From the NCBI RefSeq assembly GCF_900240245.1, contig NZ_OESQ01000001.1, positions 254,566-318,565 on the forward strand: 64,000 nt of DNA, read 5' to 3'. Numbering within the stretch: the stretch's first letter is position 1; each line of letters begins with the position of its first letter. Shown piece after piece: positions 39,415 to 49,618 of this stretch. This DNA comes from Lachnoclostridium edouardi (GTDB lineage: Bacteria; Bacillota; Clostridia; Lachnospirales; Lachnospiraceae). The position numbers were made by a program, and so were the translations under genes. The notes below the pieces were generated by a model. That model was not told where the DNA came from. It made no database searches and was given only the letters and a program-made list of their open reading frames with translations.

Positions 39415-40773
39415 CTATTCATTTCTGATAGCTGCTAAGGGGCTTAGCTTCATAGCTCTTACAGCCGGGAAGAAACCTGCCAGCATACCTACTAAAACAG
39501 CAAATACCACTGCAGACCCGGTAAGCCACAAAGGAATTCTGGAAATATCTCCTTCCACTCCTACCATTGTTTTGCTGATTCCTGCAAAGCTGTTGACAAT
39601 CACTGAAATGAAATAGCTTAATCCAATTCCTGTAATGCCGCCCATACATCCAATAAGGCCTGACTCAATGAGAAACATATTTCTAATATTCCCCATATCG
39701 CAGCCCAGCACCTTCATTACGCCTATTTCCTTTGTCCTTTCATAAATAGACATCATCATGGTGTTGGCGATTCCGATGGCAGCCACGAACAAAGAAACTG
39801 CGCCGATTCCTCCCAGAACCATCTGAGTCATATTAGACTGCTGTTTTGTCTGCTCCATCCACTCAGAATTACTCTGAGCCTGAAACCCCATGTCTGTAAT
39901 CGTCTGTTGTACCTGCTTTACATTTTCCGCCTCATCTACAAAAACCTTAGCCGTTTCATAGATAAAATAATTATAAGGCTTTCCCTTTTTATTCGTAGGC
40001 TGACCTGGGATTGGCTTTTTCTTGAAAATTTTCTTCAGCTGGCTTTTTAACTGCTCTACATCAGTATAAACATTATAGTAGTACTCGTTCCACTGATTGC
40101 CCTCTCCTCCGTCCACCATGGCCGCCACAGGCACTAAGTACTTTTTTGGGGGCTTTACTGAGGAATCCTCTGATGGCGATTGAGACTGATACCATGCGTC
40201 TGTGTCAAATATTACAAACACCGGCTTTCCCATTAAATCTACGTCAGAGGTTTCTGTATTGCTGCCTCCCATCATATAGTAGCCGCTGCTTTTTCCGTCT
40301 GAGAAATTTTGAGGCACCCAGTTTCCCACTACCATTTCCAATTCCTTTGAATCAGCAGCGGGAAGACTGCCCTGGCCTAATGGAATTTCTTCCATATACT
40401 CCCTGGTAACGCCTATCAGATTAACATTGGCCCGATACTTTCCCTGTATCATCATTACATATGTGCTGAGCATAGGAGTTACAGACTTTACATGAGGAAG
40501 CCTGCGGAAAGTTTCTATCGTCTCATCCTTCATATAATTCGGCTCCTCAGAGCTGTTCTGCTGAGAATAAATATCGCAGTACACATCAATGGCCGTCATG
40601 CTGCCATAAGATGCCACTAACTCCATCTGCAGCTCCTTCATGCCAATGCCTAAAGAAATCATCACTACAATGGAAGCAGTGCCAATAATAACGCCAAGGA
40701 CGGTGAGAGCCGTCCTTAGCTTCCTTCTTCTTAAATTATTAACGCTCATAGAGAGAAGGTCAAGAAATCTCAT
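39415..40773 (-). CDS. MacB/FtsX-type ABC transporter permease
   Basis: A 452-residue permease with an N-terminal helix (RTALTVLGVIIGTASIVVMI), a large extracellular MacB-type core domain (about residues 60-310) and three C-terminal helices (GIGAVSLFVAAIGIANTMMM, IGLSYFISVIVNSFAGI, SAVVFAVLVGMLAGFFPAVR) ending in the conserved AVRAMKLSPLAAIRNE. Such proteins transmit ATP-driven movement to extracytoplasmic events, not necessarily transport across the bilayer. It overlaps the exported COG1361 protein gene by 14 nt, and the ATPase precedes both. Confidence 0.92.
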   Translation of the reverse strand: MRFLDLLSMSVNNLRRRKLRTALTVLGVIIGTASIVVMISLGIGMKELQMELVASYGSMTAIDVYCDIYSQQNSSEEPNYMKDETIETFRRLPHVKSVTPMLSTYVMMIQGKYRANVNLIGVTREYMEEIPLGQGSLPAADSKELEMVVGNWVPQNFSDGKSSGYYMMGGSNTETSDVDLMGKPVFVIFDTDAWYQSQSPSEDSSVKPPKKYLVPVAAMVDGGEGNQWNEYYYNVYTDVEQLKSQLKKIFKKKPIPGQPTNKKGKPYNYFIYETAKVFVDEAENVKQVQQTITDMGFQAQSNSEWMEQTKQQSNMTQMVLGGIGAVSLFVAAIGIANTMMMSIYERTKEIGVMKVLGCDMGNIRNMFLIESGLIGCMGGITGIGLSYFISVIVNSFAGISKTMVGVEGDISRIPLWLTGSAVVFAVLVGMLAGFFPAVRAMKLSPLAAIRNE

Positions 40774-42604
40774 CCTCTATCTCCTTTTCCTCTTCCTCCT
40801 GCTTTTTCTTCTTCCTTCTTTTCAGTTCCACAAATACGGCTGCAAAAGCTAAAAAGGCTCCGCACAGAACTACTGTCACAGCAATTTTGTGTTTTCCGAA
40901 AAAGCCAGAATCAGCCTCCAGATCATCCATGTTTCCTGCCTCTATATCCCAATTTTCCTCTGGCATCTGCTCTATTACATTAAGGAGCAGAGACTTTTCG
41001 ATTTCTGTTACTGTTCCGTTTTCATCTTCATAGGAAATTGTAATGGGAATTGTGCCGTCGTCTGTTGTAGGCGCAATTCCTGTCAGCATAACGTCTACAT
41101 TTCCGCTTTCTCCCGGTTTAATATTTCCTACATAAGCGTCTGCCGGGTTAATAGAATCTGCCTCAAAATGCACCATCACATTATATAAAATTACTTTTCC
41201 CGTATTATTAATAGGAAACATTACATTGCTTTCTGAGCCTACAGTAATAGTGTCAGGCATAATCTCAAATGTGCCGATATTCATTCTGGCAATTTGTTTC
41301 ACAGGAATGTCTATAGACACAGTAGCCTCTGCATTTTTAAATTCCGGGCTGTCGTAAGTCTCTTTAATTGTAAGGGCATAAGATCTTTGATCCACTCCTG
41401 CCCCTGAAGACATTTTCATCCGCAGCTCTGTTGTCTCTCCAGGATTTAGCCTGTTTACCGTCACAGATGAAGCTCCTGATTCCATAGAAAAAATAGCGCT
41501 GTCAGAAACCTTCTCCGACTCAAAGGCAAACAAAATATTAGTGGCCGCAATGTCAGAGGATGCATTTTTCATGTGGAGAATCAGCTCAAATTCCTCCCCT
41601 GCAATAATAGTTTCAGGCACAGTTTCAAACCTGTCCACCACTAATCTGGCCATGGTTCTGTCATTTTTGTCAAATTCTCCTAAATCATCTTCCTTTTCTT
41701 TGTTGTGGACTCTCACATAAAAGGTGCGCTCCACACTTTCAAAGGGGCCTGATCCATTGGAGCTGTCTCTGTAATAGATTTTTGTCTTTATAGGATAATA
41801 TCCTGTATATACGTCTGATCTGATGGCCATGCTGTATGGCAGCTCCACCGTTTGTCCTGCTTCTATTTTATCAAAACGTCTGTCGTAATTTACATCGTTA
41901 ATCTCAAAAGGATACTTGTCCTTGTCCTCGCTTAATTCCAGGCTGACCGTCACATCATAAAGCTCCAGCTTGCTGGCGTTTCTCATGTTGATTTTAAAAT
42001 CCATTACATGAGGATATGTGCCGTCGGGAGTACTTTGTCCTTCCCCCAGAACAAAGTCTACTGTGCCGTCGTCTATATCGTCGTCATCCGATGTATCCGT
42101 AGATTTTTTAATCCAAATATTAATCCACTCGTCCCGGTATCCACTGTTTTCGCCCTCAATTCTAATATTGACTCTGTAGTATCCGTCGCTTAAATCACGG
42201 CGTACTCTGGCGGACAAGGTAACGTGCTTAGACTGGCCGTCCTTAATTTTACCTACTTTTTTTCTCTCGTTAAAAGTATCCTGCCCTATTTCAAATGGAA
42301 AATCATCTGATAAATTGCTGCTGTCGTCAGTTTTATCCCCGTAAAAATCATTGTCCGGAGAAATGGACACCCAAATGTTTTCATCATCCTCAAATTCTCC
42401 GTTATTAGTAATAATCAAGGGGATACTCATTATCTTCCCTGTCTTTCCTGAGGGAGATTTATCTGTATGTATAAATTCATTATTGGAAATATCTGCATAT
42501 CCGGCATAGGCTGATATTTCAAAACCAGGCAGGACTCCCGTAAGTCCCACTGCTCCTGCCAGACAGAAGGTCAAAAAGCGCTTTATGCCCCGATTCCATT
42601 TCAT
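40760..42604 (-). CDS. Surface protein with repeated COG1361/CARDB-like Ig domains
   Basis: A 614-residue exported protein. It has a signal peptide (RFLTFCLAGAVGLTGVLPGF), then about four beta-rich repeats with motifs such as LIITNNGEFEDDENI, FKINMRNASKLELYDVTVSL, LHMKNASSDIAATNILFAF and FPINNTGKVILYNVMVHF, each near 110-130 residues apart. A C-terminal membrane helix (AVTVVLCGAFLAFAAVFVEL) and a Lys/Glu-rich cytoplasmic tail follow. It sits between the ATPase (4-nt overlap) and permease (14-nt overlap) of a MacB-type ABC system, so it is probably the extracytoplasmic partner. Its ligand is unknown. Confidence 0.82.
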   Translation of the reverse strand: MKWNRGIKRFLTFCLAGAVGLTGVLPGFEISAYAGYADISNNEFIHTDKSPSGKTGKIMSIPLIITNNGEFEDDENIWVSISPDNDFYGDKTDDSSNLSDDFPFEIGQDTFNERKKVGKIKDGQSKHVTLSARVRRDLSDGYYRVNIRIEGENSGYRDEWINIWIKKSTDTSDDDDIDDGTVDFVLGEGQSTPDGTYPHVMDFKINMRNASKLELYDVTVSLELSEDKDKYPFEINDVNYDRRFDKIEAGQTVELPYSMAIRSDVYTGYYPIKTKIYYRDSSNGSGPFESVERTFYVRVHNKEKEDDLGEFDKNDRTMARLVVDRFETVPETIIAGEEFELILHMKNASSDIAATNILFAFESEKVSDSAIFSMESGASSVTVNRLNPGETTELRMKMSSGAGVDQRSYALTIKETYDSPEFKNAEATVSIDIPVKQIARMNIGTFEIMPDTITVGSESNVMFPINNTGKVILYNVMVHFEADSINPADAYVGNIKPGESGNVDVMLTGIAPTTDDGTIPITISYEDENGTVTEIEKSLLLNVIEQMPEENWDIEAGNMDDLEADSGFFGKHKIAVTVVLCGAFLAFAAVFVELKRRKKKKQEEEEKEIEDEIS

Positions 42605-43341
42605 TTCCCGTTGTCCTCCTCACACTTCTCATCTGGGGGATGTAAATTTTCCTCTATCTTCCAAATCTTTCCGTCTACAATATGAATTTGCTTATCAGCA
42701 AAAGAGGCAAGGTGGTTGTCGTGAGTAACCATAATTAAAGTCTGGTTTCTCTCTCTGACAATCGTCCTCATAAGCTTCAGCACTTCCATTGTGGTTTTTG
42801 AGTCCAGGTTTCCCGTAGGCTCGTCTGCAAAAATAATCTGAGGCTCCACCACTAACGCCCTGGCAATTCCCACTCGCTGCTGCTGTCCTCCGGACATTTC
42901 GTTGGCCCTGTGGTTCATCTGCTTTTCCAGGCCTACCAGCTTTAAGTATTTTTTCGCCTTAGGCTCCCTCACCTTTTTAGAAACGCCTCTGAAGGTTAAA
43001 GGCATAGCCACATTCTCCCAGGCATTCATTGTCTGTATCAAATTATATGACTGAAAAATAAACCCTACGTGCTCTCTGCGAAAAGTAACCAGCTGGCGCT
43101 CTGTCATCTTTTCAATATGAGTGCCTGCGATTACAATCTGCCCCTTCGTAGGCTTTTCAAGACCTGCCAGCATATTAAGCAGCGTAGACTTCCCAGAGCC
43201 TGACGGCCCTACAATAGCGCAGAATTCCCCTTTTCCAAGCGTAAAGTCCACCCCGTTAAGGGCATATACTTTTGTGGTTCCCACCTTATAAATTTTATAC
43301 AGATTGCTTACCTGAATAATCGGCTGCTGTTCCTGTTCCAA
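42601..43341 (-). CDS. ABC transporter ATPase (MacB/LolD type)
   Basis: A 246-residue nucleotide-binding subunit: Walker A GPSGSGKSTLLNMLAG, Q-loop FIFQSYNLIQTMNAWEN, signature NEMSGGQQQRVGIARAL, Walker B IIFADEPTGNLD, D-loop and H-loop MVTHDN. It pairs with the FtsX-like permease two genes on; the surface protein lies between them. The first gene of the operon; upstream AT-rich DNA (AAGACA-N17-TATTAT leftward, near 43390-43420) could be its promoter. Confidence 0.93.
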   Translation of the reverse strand: MEQEQQPIIQVSNLYKIYKVGTTKVYALNGVDFTLGKGEFCAIVGPSGSGKSTLLNMLAGLEKPTKGQIVIAGTHIEKMTERQLVTFRREHVGFIFQSYNLIQTMNAWENVAMPLTFRGVSKKVREPKAKKYLKLVGLEKQMNHRANEMSGGQQQRVGIARALVVEPQIIFADEPTGNLDSKTTMEVLKLMRTIVRERNQTLIMVTHDNHLASFADKQIHIVDGKIWKIEENLHPPDEKCEEDNGK

Positions 43342-43450
43342 TAAATATTCTCCAATCTGGCATAGGCCTTTTTTTCTGCAGTTTTATAATATCACGAAAG
43401 CCATTTCCTGTCTTTAGAGAAATTTTTAATATTACTTACATATTCCTTAC

Positions 43451-45145
43451 TTAAAATAATTCCTCTTCTGCTTCTTTTAAAATATCTCTCAAACTTTCTC
43501 TGGCGTCTAAAATCTTTCCCTCATTGTGGGAATTTAAGGCTTCCTCAAACTGTCTCATATAAAACTCAATCTGACGCCTCACATCCCCTGTGCTTTCCTC
43601 ATAAAGCCGTTCTCCTCTTAACAGCAGCAGTTTGTTTTCTTCCTTATCTCTGGGCTGTATTTTCAAATAAGCCAGCTCTTCCATTCTCTCTGCAATCTGC
43701 TGGTCTGTCATTTCATTATCCTTGCCCTTTATAATCTGCTTCTTTTTCACCCCTGTGGAAAGGACGAAAACCTCCACCTCCAAAATAGAGTTAATGTCAT
43801 ATGTATATGTAACGTCTACAGACTCTGCTCCCGCTTTATTTTTAGGCACTGCAATATGAAGTTCCCCCAGCAAAAGGTTATTGTCTGCAAACCGGCTTTC
43901 CCCCTGAAGTACCCTGATATTTAACTGGGTCTGGTCGTCATAAACTGTATAAAACCGCTCTGTTCTGCTGGCGGGAATCACTGTATTTCTCTCAATAATA
44001 GGGCAGAAATGGCCTGCCTCAAAATATCCCTTAGACCTTTCCACCACTACCTCTGTGCCCAGGGTAAAGGAACATACGTCTGTGAGAATTACTTCCTTAA
44101 CCGCCTGATTTCTCTCTTTCATAGCAGCCTGAATAGCTGCGCCTAAAGCCACAGCTTCGTCAGGATTTACAGTAATATCAGGAAATTTGCAGAAAAGCCG
44201 CACCACAAACTCTCTGATTACCTGAAGCTTTGTAGCTCCTCCAACTAAAACAACTACATCTATATCTTTAACCTTTAAGTGAGCGTCGGAAATACTTCTC
44301 TTTACAGATTTTCTGATTCTTTCCAGCAGGTTCTCACATTCTCTGGCATATTGGCTGTATGTAATTTCAGCCTCCTTTACCTCCCCGTCTATACTGCAGC
44401 TCATAGTAACAGCTGTTTTTCCGGAAATATTCTTCTTGCTTTGCTCTGCCTGTCTGCGGACGGCTGACCGTGTTTTCCCGTCCAGCTTTTCCTTATCTAT
44501 CTGGACTTTTTCCAGAAACAGCTTTTCCATTACATCTGTAAAGTCTTCGCCGCCCAGATAATTGTCCCCGGCTACAGCCCGCACCTCCAGAATATTCTCA
44601 TACAGCTCTAAAATGGAAACATCAAAGGTTCCCCCTCCCAAATCAAACACCAAAAATCTTGTATTTCTGCTTTTCTCATAAAGTCCGTATGCAATAGCGG
44701 CTGCAGTGGGCTCGCTGATAATGCGCTCCACCTGAAAGCCTGCCAGCTCCCCGGCACGCTTTGTGGCTTTTCTTCTTTCATTGTCAAAATAAGCGGGCAC
44801 GCTGATTACAGCCTCTATCACCGGCTCTCCCAAATAGCTTTCCGCGTCTTCCTTTAAAGTCTTTAATACCAGGGAAGACAGCTCTTCCGCGGAAAACTTT
44901 TTTGCTCCCAGTTTAAACTCCCGTCCGCTTCCCATACTTCTTTTAAATGTGTCAGCTACAGTATCCGGGTATAAAGCTCTCCGCTCTATTGCCGTCTCCC
45001 CCACATATACATTATTGTCCTCATCTATACTGACTACAGAGGGAGTTAAATTCTTTCCCAGACGGTTAGGAATGATTTTTGGTCCCTCCTCTGAAAAATA
45101 AGCGACCAGACTGTTTGTCGTTCCCAAGTCGATTCCCACTATCAT
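43451..45145 (-). CDS. Hsp70-family chaperone, HscC-like
   Basis: A 564-residue Hsp70 with all ATPase blocks: [63 protein letters not shown] and [16 protein letters not shown]. The substrate domain is recognisable ([14 protein letters not shown]) but the C-terminal lid is short, and there is no EEVD-like tail. This makes it a specialised HscC-like paralogue rather than the main DnaK, which is normally beside grpE and dnaJ. It follows the TPR/J-like gene by 15 nt, so the two likely work together. Confidence 0.9.
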   Translation of the reverse strand: MIVGIDLGTTNSLVAYFSEEGPKIIPNRLGKNLTPSVVSIDEDNNVYVGETAIERRALYPDTVADTFKRSMGSGREFKLGAKKFSAEELSSLVLKTLKEDAESYLGEPVIEAVISVPAYFDNERRKATKRAGELAGFQVERIISEPTAAAIAYGLYEKSRNTRFLVFDLGGGTFDVSILELYENILEVRAVAGDNYLGGEDFTDVMEKLFLEKVQIDKEKLDGKTRSAVRRQAEQSKKNISGKTAVTMSCSIDGEVKEAEITYSQYARECENLLERIRKSVKRSISDAHLKVKDIDVVVLVGGATKLQVIREFVVRLFCKFPDITVNPDEAVALGAAIQAAMKERNQAVKEVILTDVCSFTLGTEVVVERSKGYFEAGHFCPIIERNTVIPASRTERFYTVYDDQTQLNIRVLQGESRFADNNLLLGELHIAVPKNKAGAESVDVTYTYDINSILEVEVFVLSTGVKKKQIIKGKDNEMTDQQIAERMEELAYLKIQPRDKEENKLLLLRGERLYEESTGDVRRQIEFYMRQFEEALNSHNEGKILDARESLRDILKEAEEELF

Positions 45146-45160
45146 TTCTGTCTCTTCCTC

Positions 45161-48100
45161 CTATAACTGCTCCTTTTCCACTTCTCTTATAATGGCAGAT
45201 CTCCACTGGCTGCGCCGTCCTATTTGATCCAGCCGTTTCCAACCTTCCAGGGCTTCCTCTCTGCTGCCCTTTAAATCTTCCAGCAGAATATCCATCTCAG
45301 CCTCTTCTATACATATAGGCTTATCGCACTGACGGCATCTGAAGGCCGCCTTCATTTTTTGTATATATTGTTCAGCCCGCTCCAGCTGTCCGCTAAAAAG
45401 ACACATTGCAATACAACGGTAAAGGATGGCCCTGGAATAATATAAGTCGCTAATGTGCTCCTCATTAAGGTAATCCCTGGATTCCTTGCTTTTCAGCCCC
45501 TCTTCAGCAATTTTAGCAGCCTGAACCTTATCCTTTTTAAACCAATAGAAAAACTCTGCCAGCTCTTTTAAGGCGTCTTCATAATCATCCATATCCCCTG
45601 AATCTTTTGCCGCCTTTACAGACTGGAAAAAAGCTTTTTCCGCCGCCTTTAATTTTCCCTGACATGCCAGCAAATTTCCCTTTGTGCTGTAATACGAATA
45701 ATCGTCAATTTTTCCTTCCTCCAACGCCTGGGAAATAGTCATGGAGCAAACTCCCATATCCCTTTTGTTGGCCGCCTTTTTATTGCAGGCATCCGCTTTT
45801 TTCAAATCATCCATACTCATATAAATATCAGTAGCTTTTTCATAAAACTTGGCAGTGCCGGAGCCATACGCCTTTTTCAGGCATTCTAAGGCTTCCTTAA
45901 ATTTTCCCATTTCTTCATATACATCCGCCAGTTTCTGAAGAAATTTCTTTCTTCCTGGAAACCTTTCGCAGCACTCCTCATAAACCTTGGCCGCCTTTTC
46001 ATATTCTCTAATCTGATAATATAAAACCCCAAGCTCTTCGTAGAAAAATGCATTATCCTCATCTTTTCCCAGCTGGAAAGCCTTTTCCAGCATTTTTCTG
46101 GCCTGCTCATACTGTCCCTGATATCTGTAGGTCCGCCCGGCATTACAGTACGCGTATCCGTTTTCCGGATCTAGCTTAGCTGCTTCCATAAAATCAGCCT
46201 CAGCCTTATCCCATACGCAGCCGTTTAAATACAAAATTCCCCTGGCAATGTAATAGTAGGCCTCCTGAGTCAGTTCCAGCTGGCGGTCTGCATGGACAAT
46301 TCCCTTTTCCAAATATTTTTTGTCTCTTTTGTTTTCCAAAAGCCAGCTGTAAATATCTGTAAGCATATCGTTTGCCCTGGCATCCTCCGGGTCCAGCTCC
46401 AGCATCTTTTCAAAAAGAGGAATGGCCTCCTGCCTTTTTCCCATATGAACATAGCAGTCCCCAATTCCATAGTATAAACTGGGCACGTCCTCATACTCTT
46501 CCCTGCATTTTTCATAACATTCTAAAGCTTCCTCATATTTTCTGTTGCCCCTAAGCATCAAGGCCTCAATCCAAATATAATAGATACTTTCCTGATCTAT
46601 TTCTCTGGCCTTTTTCACCATGGCAAGAGCCTCTTCCTTATCCCTTAACTGGTCGCAGCATAAGCTGATTTCCAAATATGTATCTGCCTTTTGGGATTCT
46701 GTTAATTTATTTTCCGGCTCTTCCTCTTTATGGTTTTTCTCTAAAATGTCTCTCAGCATCTTACGGCTTTTTTCCACATCTTCTCTTGTCTCCGGATGCT
46801 TTCTTAATGACTTGGCCTTATAATACTCAAACAGCAGGCTGGAAATATTCTGCTCCTTTGCCATCTCGTCTAAATTCTTCAGCCTGTCTGGATAATCCAG
46901 TTCACAGTACACCTCTGCCGCCAGCTCATACATTTTTACATATCCAGGGTAAAGGCCGTGCATAGCATAAAAATCATCTATCACACCTCTGGCGTCCTTT
47001 AACCCGCTGTAGCACTCCTGGCGCATCATATATGCCGGGAAATAATCCGGCTCTTTTTCCAAAACTTCAGTGCAAAAATCTATTGCAGCCTTAAAATCCT
47101 CTTTCAGCTTTTTCACCCTGGCTGATTCCATAAGCACGCCTTTGTGGTCTGACATTAATAAACCTGCTTTTTTCAGTTCTGCCTCAGCCTGGTCTAACAG
47201 CTGTGTTTTGTCCTTCTCTGTTTCCCACTGATCTTCATAAAGACGGGCCAGAATAATATTCACCGACACTCTGTTCCCTATTTTTTCTTCCTTTTCCTCG
47301 CCTTCTAAAGATTCTGTTTTTTTCTCCAGAATATTCTCCAGCTTTTTCAGACACTCCTCAGCCTCTTTAAACTGATTTAAGCTGTAATGCATTTTCTGCA
47401 ACAGATTATAATATTCCTCTTCATCTTCCTTCTCAGGCTGATTTTTAGAAAGAAGACCAATTCCTTTTTCTGATCTGTCATTTTGAAGATAACACCAGCC
47501 TAAATCCAGCCTTACCTTCATATTTTCCGGCTCCTCCTCAACCTGGTTTTCTAAAGATAAAATCAGGTTTTCATTGGCAGCCTCCAGCTGCTCGTCCAAC
47601 TCCTTGCTTCTGGCCCCTGTGCGGAGAGCGCTGATTGTATAATCCTTAGACTTTTTATAATCCTGCTTCTCCAAATAATAAGCTCCCAGCTTTTGATTAG
47701 CCAGCACATGCTGAGGAGTTATGTCAAGCACCTTTTGGAAAAATTCTGCCGCCTCGTCGAAATGCTCTGTATCCCATTTCACTCTGGCCGCTATATACAC
47801 AACTCTTTCGTCATCTCCCAGAAGACTTACTACCTGGTCTACAATTTGATTGGCCTCATCCTTCCTGCCCTCCAGACAATATACTCTGGCCCGCTCCAGC
47901 TCCATATATGGATGGCGGATTTCCAAAGCGTCCGCCTGCTGTAAAATAGACTTTGCTCCCTCTAAAGAGCCCTCCTCCATTTTATCTGACAGTTCAAAAA
48001 ACAGACGGATAAATAAATCATACTCCCCCTGGTCGTCTCCCTGAAAATGTTCATAAGGAAGCCAATCTCCTTTTTCGCATCTTACGGCTACAAAGTCTAC

Positions 48101-48559
48101 AAAATTTTTAGGGAATTCCTCATAAAGAGCCTCTTTTTGCTCCCCAAAGCCCCATGTCTCCCCAATTTGCTTCCACACCTGTGAAGGCAGGCGGAAATGA
48201 TTTGCCAAAAAGTTGAGAAGTCCCTTTCTGCACTCTTCCTCAGTATCCAGATTCATACAGATTTCCCTGGAAAATAATTCCCTCCACTCCTCCAAATCCT
48301 GTCTTCTTTTTATAGAACTGTACACTGCCTCAATATCTTTCAGCCAGGCCTCTGTCTCCGTCAGTTCCCTCTCCTCTTCCTGGTCCTCTTTTCTCACGTA
48401 CTGACATGCTGTTTCATAAGCCTCCCTAAGGCTTTTAAACCCTTCTGGATCGTCCTCCGGATTTACATTTACTAATTTTTCCCTGTAGGCCTTCCGGATG
48501 CTGTCTTCATCCTTACACATATCTATCCCCAATATTAAAAACGCCTGCTTATCATCCAT
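45161..48559 (-). CDS. J-domain-like protein with long TPR array
   Basis: A 1132-residue cytoplasmic protein. The N-terminus resembles a J domain (QAFLILGIDMCKDEDSIRKA, YREKLVNVNPEDDPEGFKSL), but the HPD tripeptide that stimulates Hsp70 is NPE. From about residue 210 onward there are many TPR repeats (for example DEAAEFFQKVLDITPQHVLA, AIPLFEKMLELDPEDARAND, EYEKAAKVYEECCERFPG). The start at 48559 has AGGAGGAG upstream; the frame opens ten codons earlier without a site. The next gene is an HscC-like Hsp70, a likely partner; substrates are unknown. Confidence 0.85.
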   Translation of the reverse strand: MDDKQAFLILGIDMCKDEDSIRKAYREKLVNVNPEDDPEGFKSLREAYETACQYVRKEDQEEERELTETEAWLKDIEAVYSSIKRRQDLEEWRELFSREICMNLDTEEECRKGLLNFLANHFRLPSQVWKQIGETWGFGEQKEALYEEFPKNFVDFVAVRCEKGDWLPYEHFQGDDQGEYDLFIRLFFELSDKMEEGSLEGAKSILQQADALEIRHPYMELERARVYCLEGRKDEANQIVDQVVSLLGDDERVVYIAARVKWDTEHFDEAAEFFQKVLDITPQHVLANQKLGAYYLEKQDYKKSKDYTISALRTGARSKELDEQLEAANENLILSLENQVEEEPENMKVRLDLGWCYLQNDRSEKGIGLLSKNQPEKEDEEEYYNLLQKMHYSLNQFKEAEECLKKLENILEKKTESLEGEEKEEKIGNRVSVNIILARLYEDQWETEKDKTQLLDQAEAELKKAGLLMSDHKGVLMESARVKKLKEDFKAAIDFCTEVLEKEPDYFPAYMMRQECYSGLKDARGVIDDFYAMHGLYPGYVKMYELAAEVYCELDYPDRLKNLDEMAKEQNISSLLFEYYKAKSLRKHPETREDVEKSRKMLRDILEKNHKEEEPENKLTESQKADTYLEISLCCDQLRDKEEALAMVKKAREIDQESIYYIWIEALMLRGNRKYEEALECYEKCREEYEDVPSLYYGIGDCYVHMGKRQEAIPLFEKMLELDPEDARANDMLTDIYSWLLENKRDKKYLEKGIVHADRQLELTQEAYYYIARGILYLNGCVWDKAEADFMEAAKLDPENGYAYCNAGRTYRYQGQYEQARKMLEKAFQLGKDEDNAFFYEELGVLYYQIREYEKAAKVYEECCERFPGRKKFLQKLADVYEEMGKFKEALECLKKAYGSGTAKFYEKATDIYMSMDDLKKADACNKKAANKRDMGVCSMTISQALEEGKIDDYSYYSTKGNLLACQGKLKAAEKAFFQSVKAAKDSGDMDDYEDALKELAEFFYWFKKDKVQAAKIAEEGLKSKESRDYLNEEHISDLYYSRAILYRCIAMCLFSGQLERAEQYIQKMKAAFRCRQCDKPICIEEAEMDILLEDLKGSREEALEGWKRLDQIGRRSQWRSAIIREVEKEQL

Positions 48560-48631
48560 GAATTCTACACTCCTCCTATGTTTATACAAAATTTTTATGT
48601 AAAAATTTTATCTTCAAATTTTAATTCTGAT

Positions 48632-49411
48632 TTAGACTCTTAACAGCTTTCTAGCCAGGGAAAAACCGGCTCCTGCAAAGCTGCAGGTATAAAGCAGCTC
48701 TTTTCTAAAATCCACGGCGCCTAAGGCCAGTTTTAGTCCTCCCGCCATACCCCTCCACTGTTCCGGATTTTCAGGCAGCTTATTTAAGGCTATCCCTGAT
48801 ACAAATACTGCTGCCGCGCATAAAAGGAAGGGCAGAAATCCTCTTCCCACATCATATTTTTTCAGCCGCACTTCCCCTCCAAAAGACTTCTTAGACAAAA
48901 TCCACAGGCTCCAGATCAGGCCAATTAACACAGTCCCTGCCGCTGCGCCTAAATAAACAGCCAGACTGTAATTTTTATCTGCAGCCATTGTCTCAATACT
49001 GCCAAGACCTTCTCTTCCTGTCCAGAATGTCCATGTCATCAGCCCTGTCATGCCTGCCATTAGAACAAATGAAATAAGCTGCATACACCTGGAAGCAAAC
49101 ACCAGGATTTTTCCCATTTTCTGCGCACCTTTATGACCTATGCTTTTTCCTTTTCTTCTGGACCTTCCTCTTTTTACTTTCCTGCCGGAAGGCCGTTTTC
49201 TGCCTTCTGTTCTCTGTCTTTTCCGGCTTATCCTTTTTTCTTCTATGTAATCATCTTCAAGGAGCTCTGCTTCCTCTGCCTCCTTATTTTCATCTAAATA
49301 TTCCCTCTGAAAATTCTCTTCCGGATCTTCTTCCATCTGTAAATTCAGGGAAGCGCCGCAGTGATTGCAAAAATTGCCTGTTGCCTCATGGCCGCATTTA
49401 CGACAAATCAT
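48632..49411 (-). CDS. Zinc-ribbon membrane protein
   Basis: A 259-residue protein with an N-terminal Cys4 zinc ribbon (CRKCGHEATGNFCNHCGASL), an acidic stretch, a very basic Arg/Lys segment (RISRKRQRTEGRKRPSGRKV) and four predicted membrane helices (for example LISFVLMAGMTGLMTWTFW, FLLCAAAVFVSGIAL). No function is known. It lies 72 nt upstream of the J-TPR gene on the same strand and may belong to the same chaperone module. Confidence 0.7.
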   Translation of the reverse strand: MICRKCGHEATGNFCNHCGASLNLQMEEDPEENFQREYLDENKEAEEAELLEDDYIEEKRISRKRQRTEGRKRPSGRKVKRGRSRRKGKSIGHKGAQKMGKILVFASRCMQLISFVLMAGMTGLMTWTFWTGREGLGSIETMAADKNYSLAVYLGAAAGTVLIGLIWSLWILSKKSFGGEVRLKKYDVGRGFLPFLLCAAAVFVSGIALNKLPENPEQWRGMAGGLKLALGAVDFRKELLYTCSFAGAGFSLARKLLRV

Positions 49412-49527
49412 CTGACTGTACCTCCTTTATTTTTCTTCGTTTGTATTGCACATTGCTTCCAGTACAATAACAGTACGCCGCTATGGGTAATCATACCACA
49501 TTTTAGGTAAAAATGATAGTAATAAAG

Positions 49528-49571
49528 AATCCCTGAAAGAGGCCGCATAAAACTACCCTCCTTCAAGGATT
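49528..49571 (-). terminator. Terminator downstream of hom
   Basis: AATCCCTGAAAGAGG (49528-49542) pairs with CCTCCTTCAAGGATT (49557-49571) at 13 of 15 positions. The leftward strand continues CTTTATTACT. It lies 47 nt beyond the hom stop. Confidence 0.7.
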
Positions 49572-49618
49572 TCATTATAATTTTACTTAAAAATATAGAT
49601 TTTTCTCAGCTTATATTA

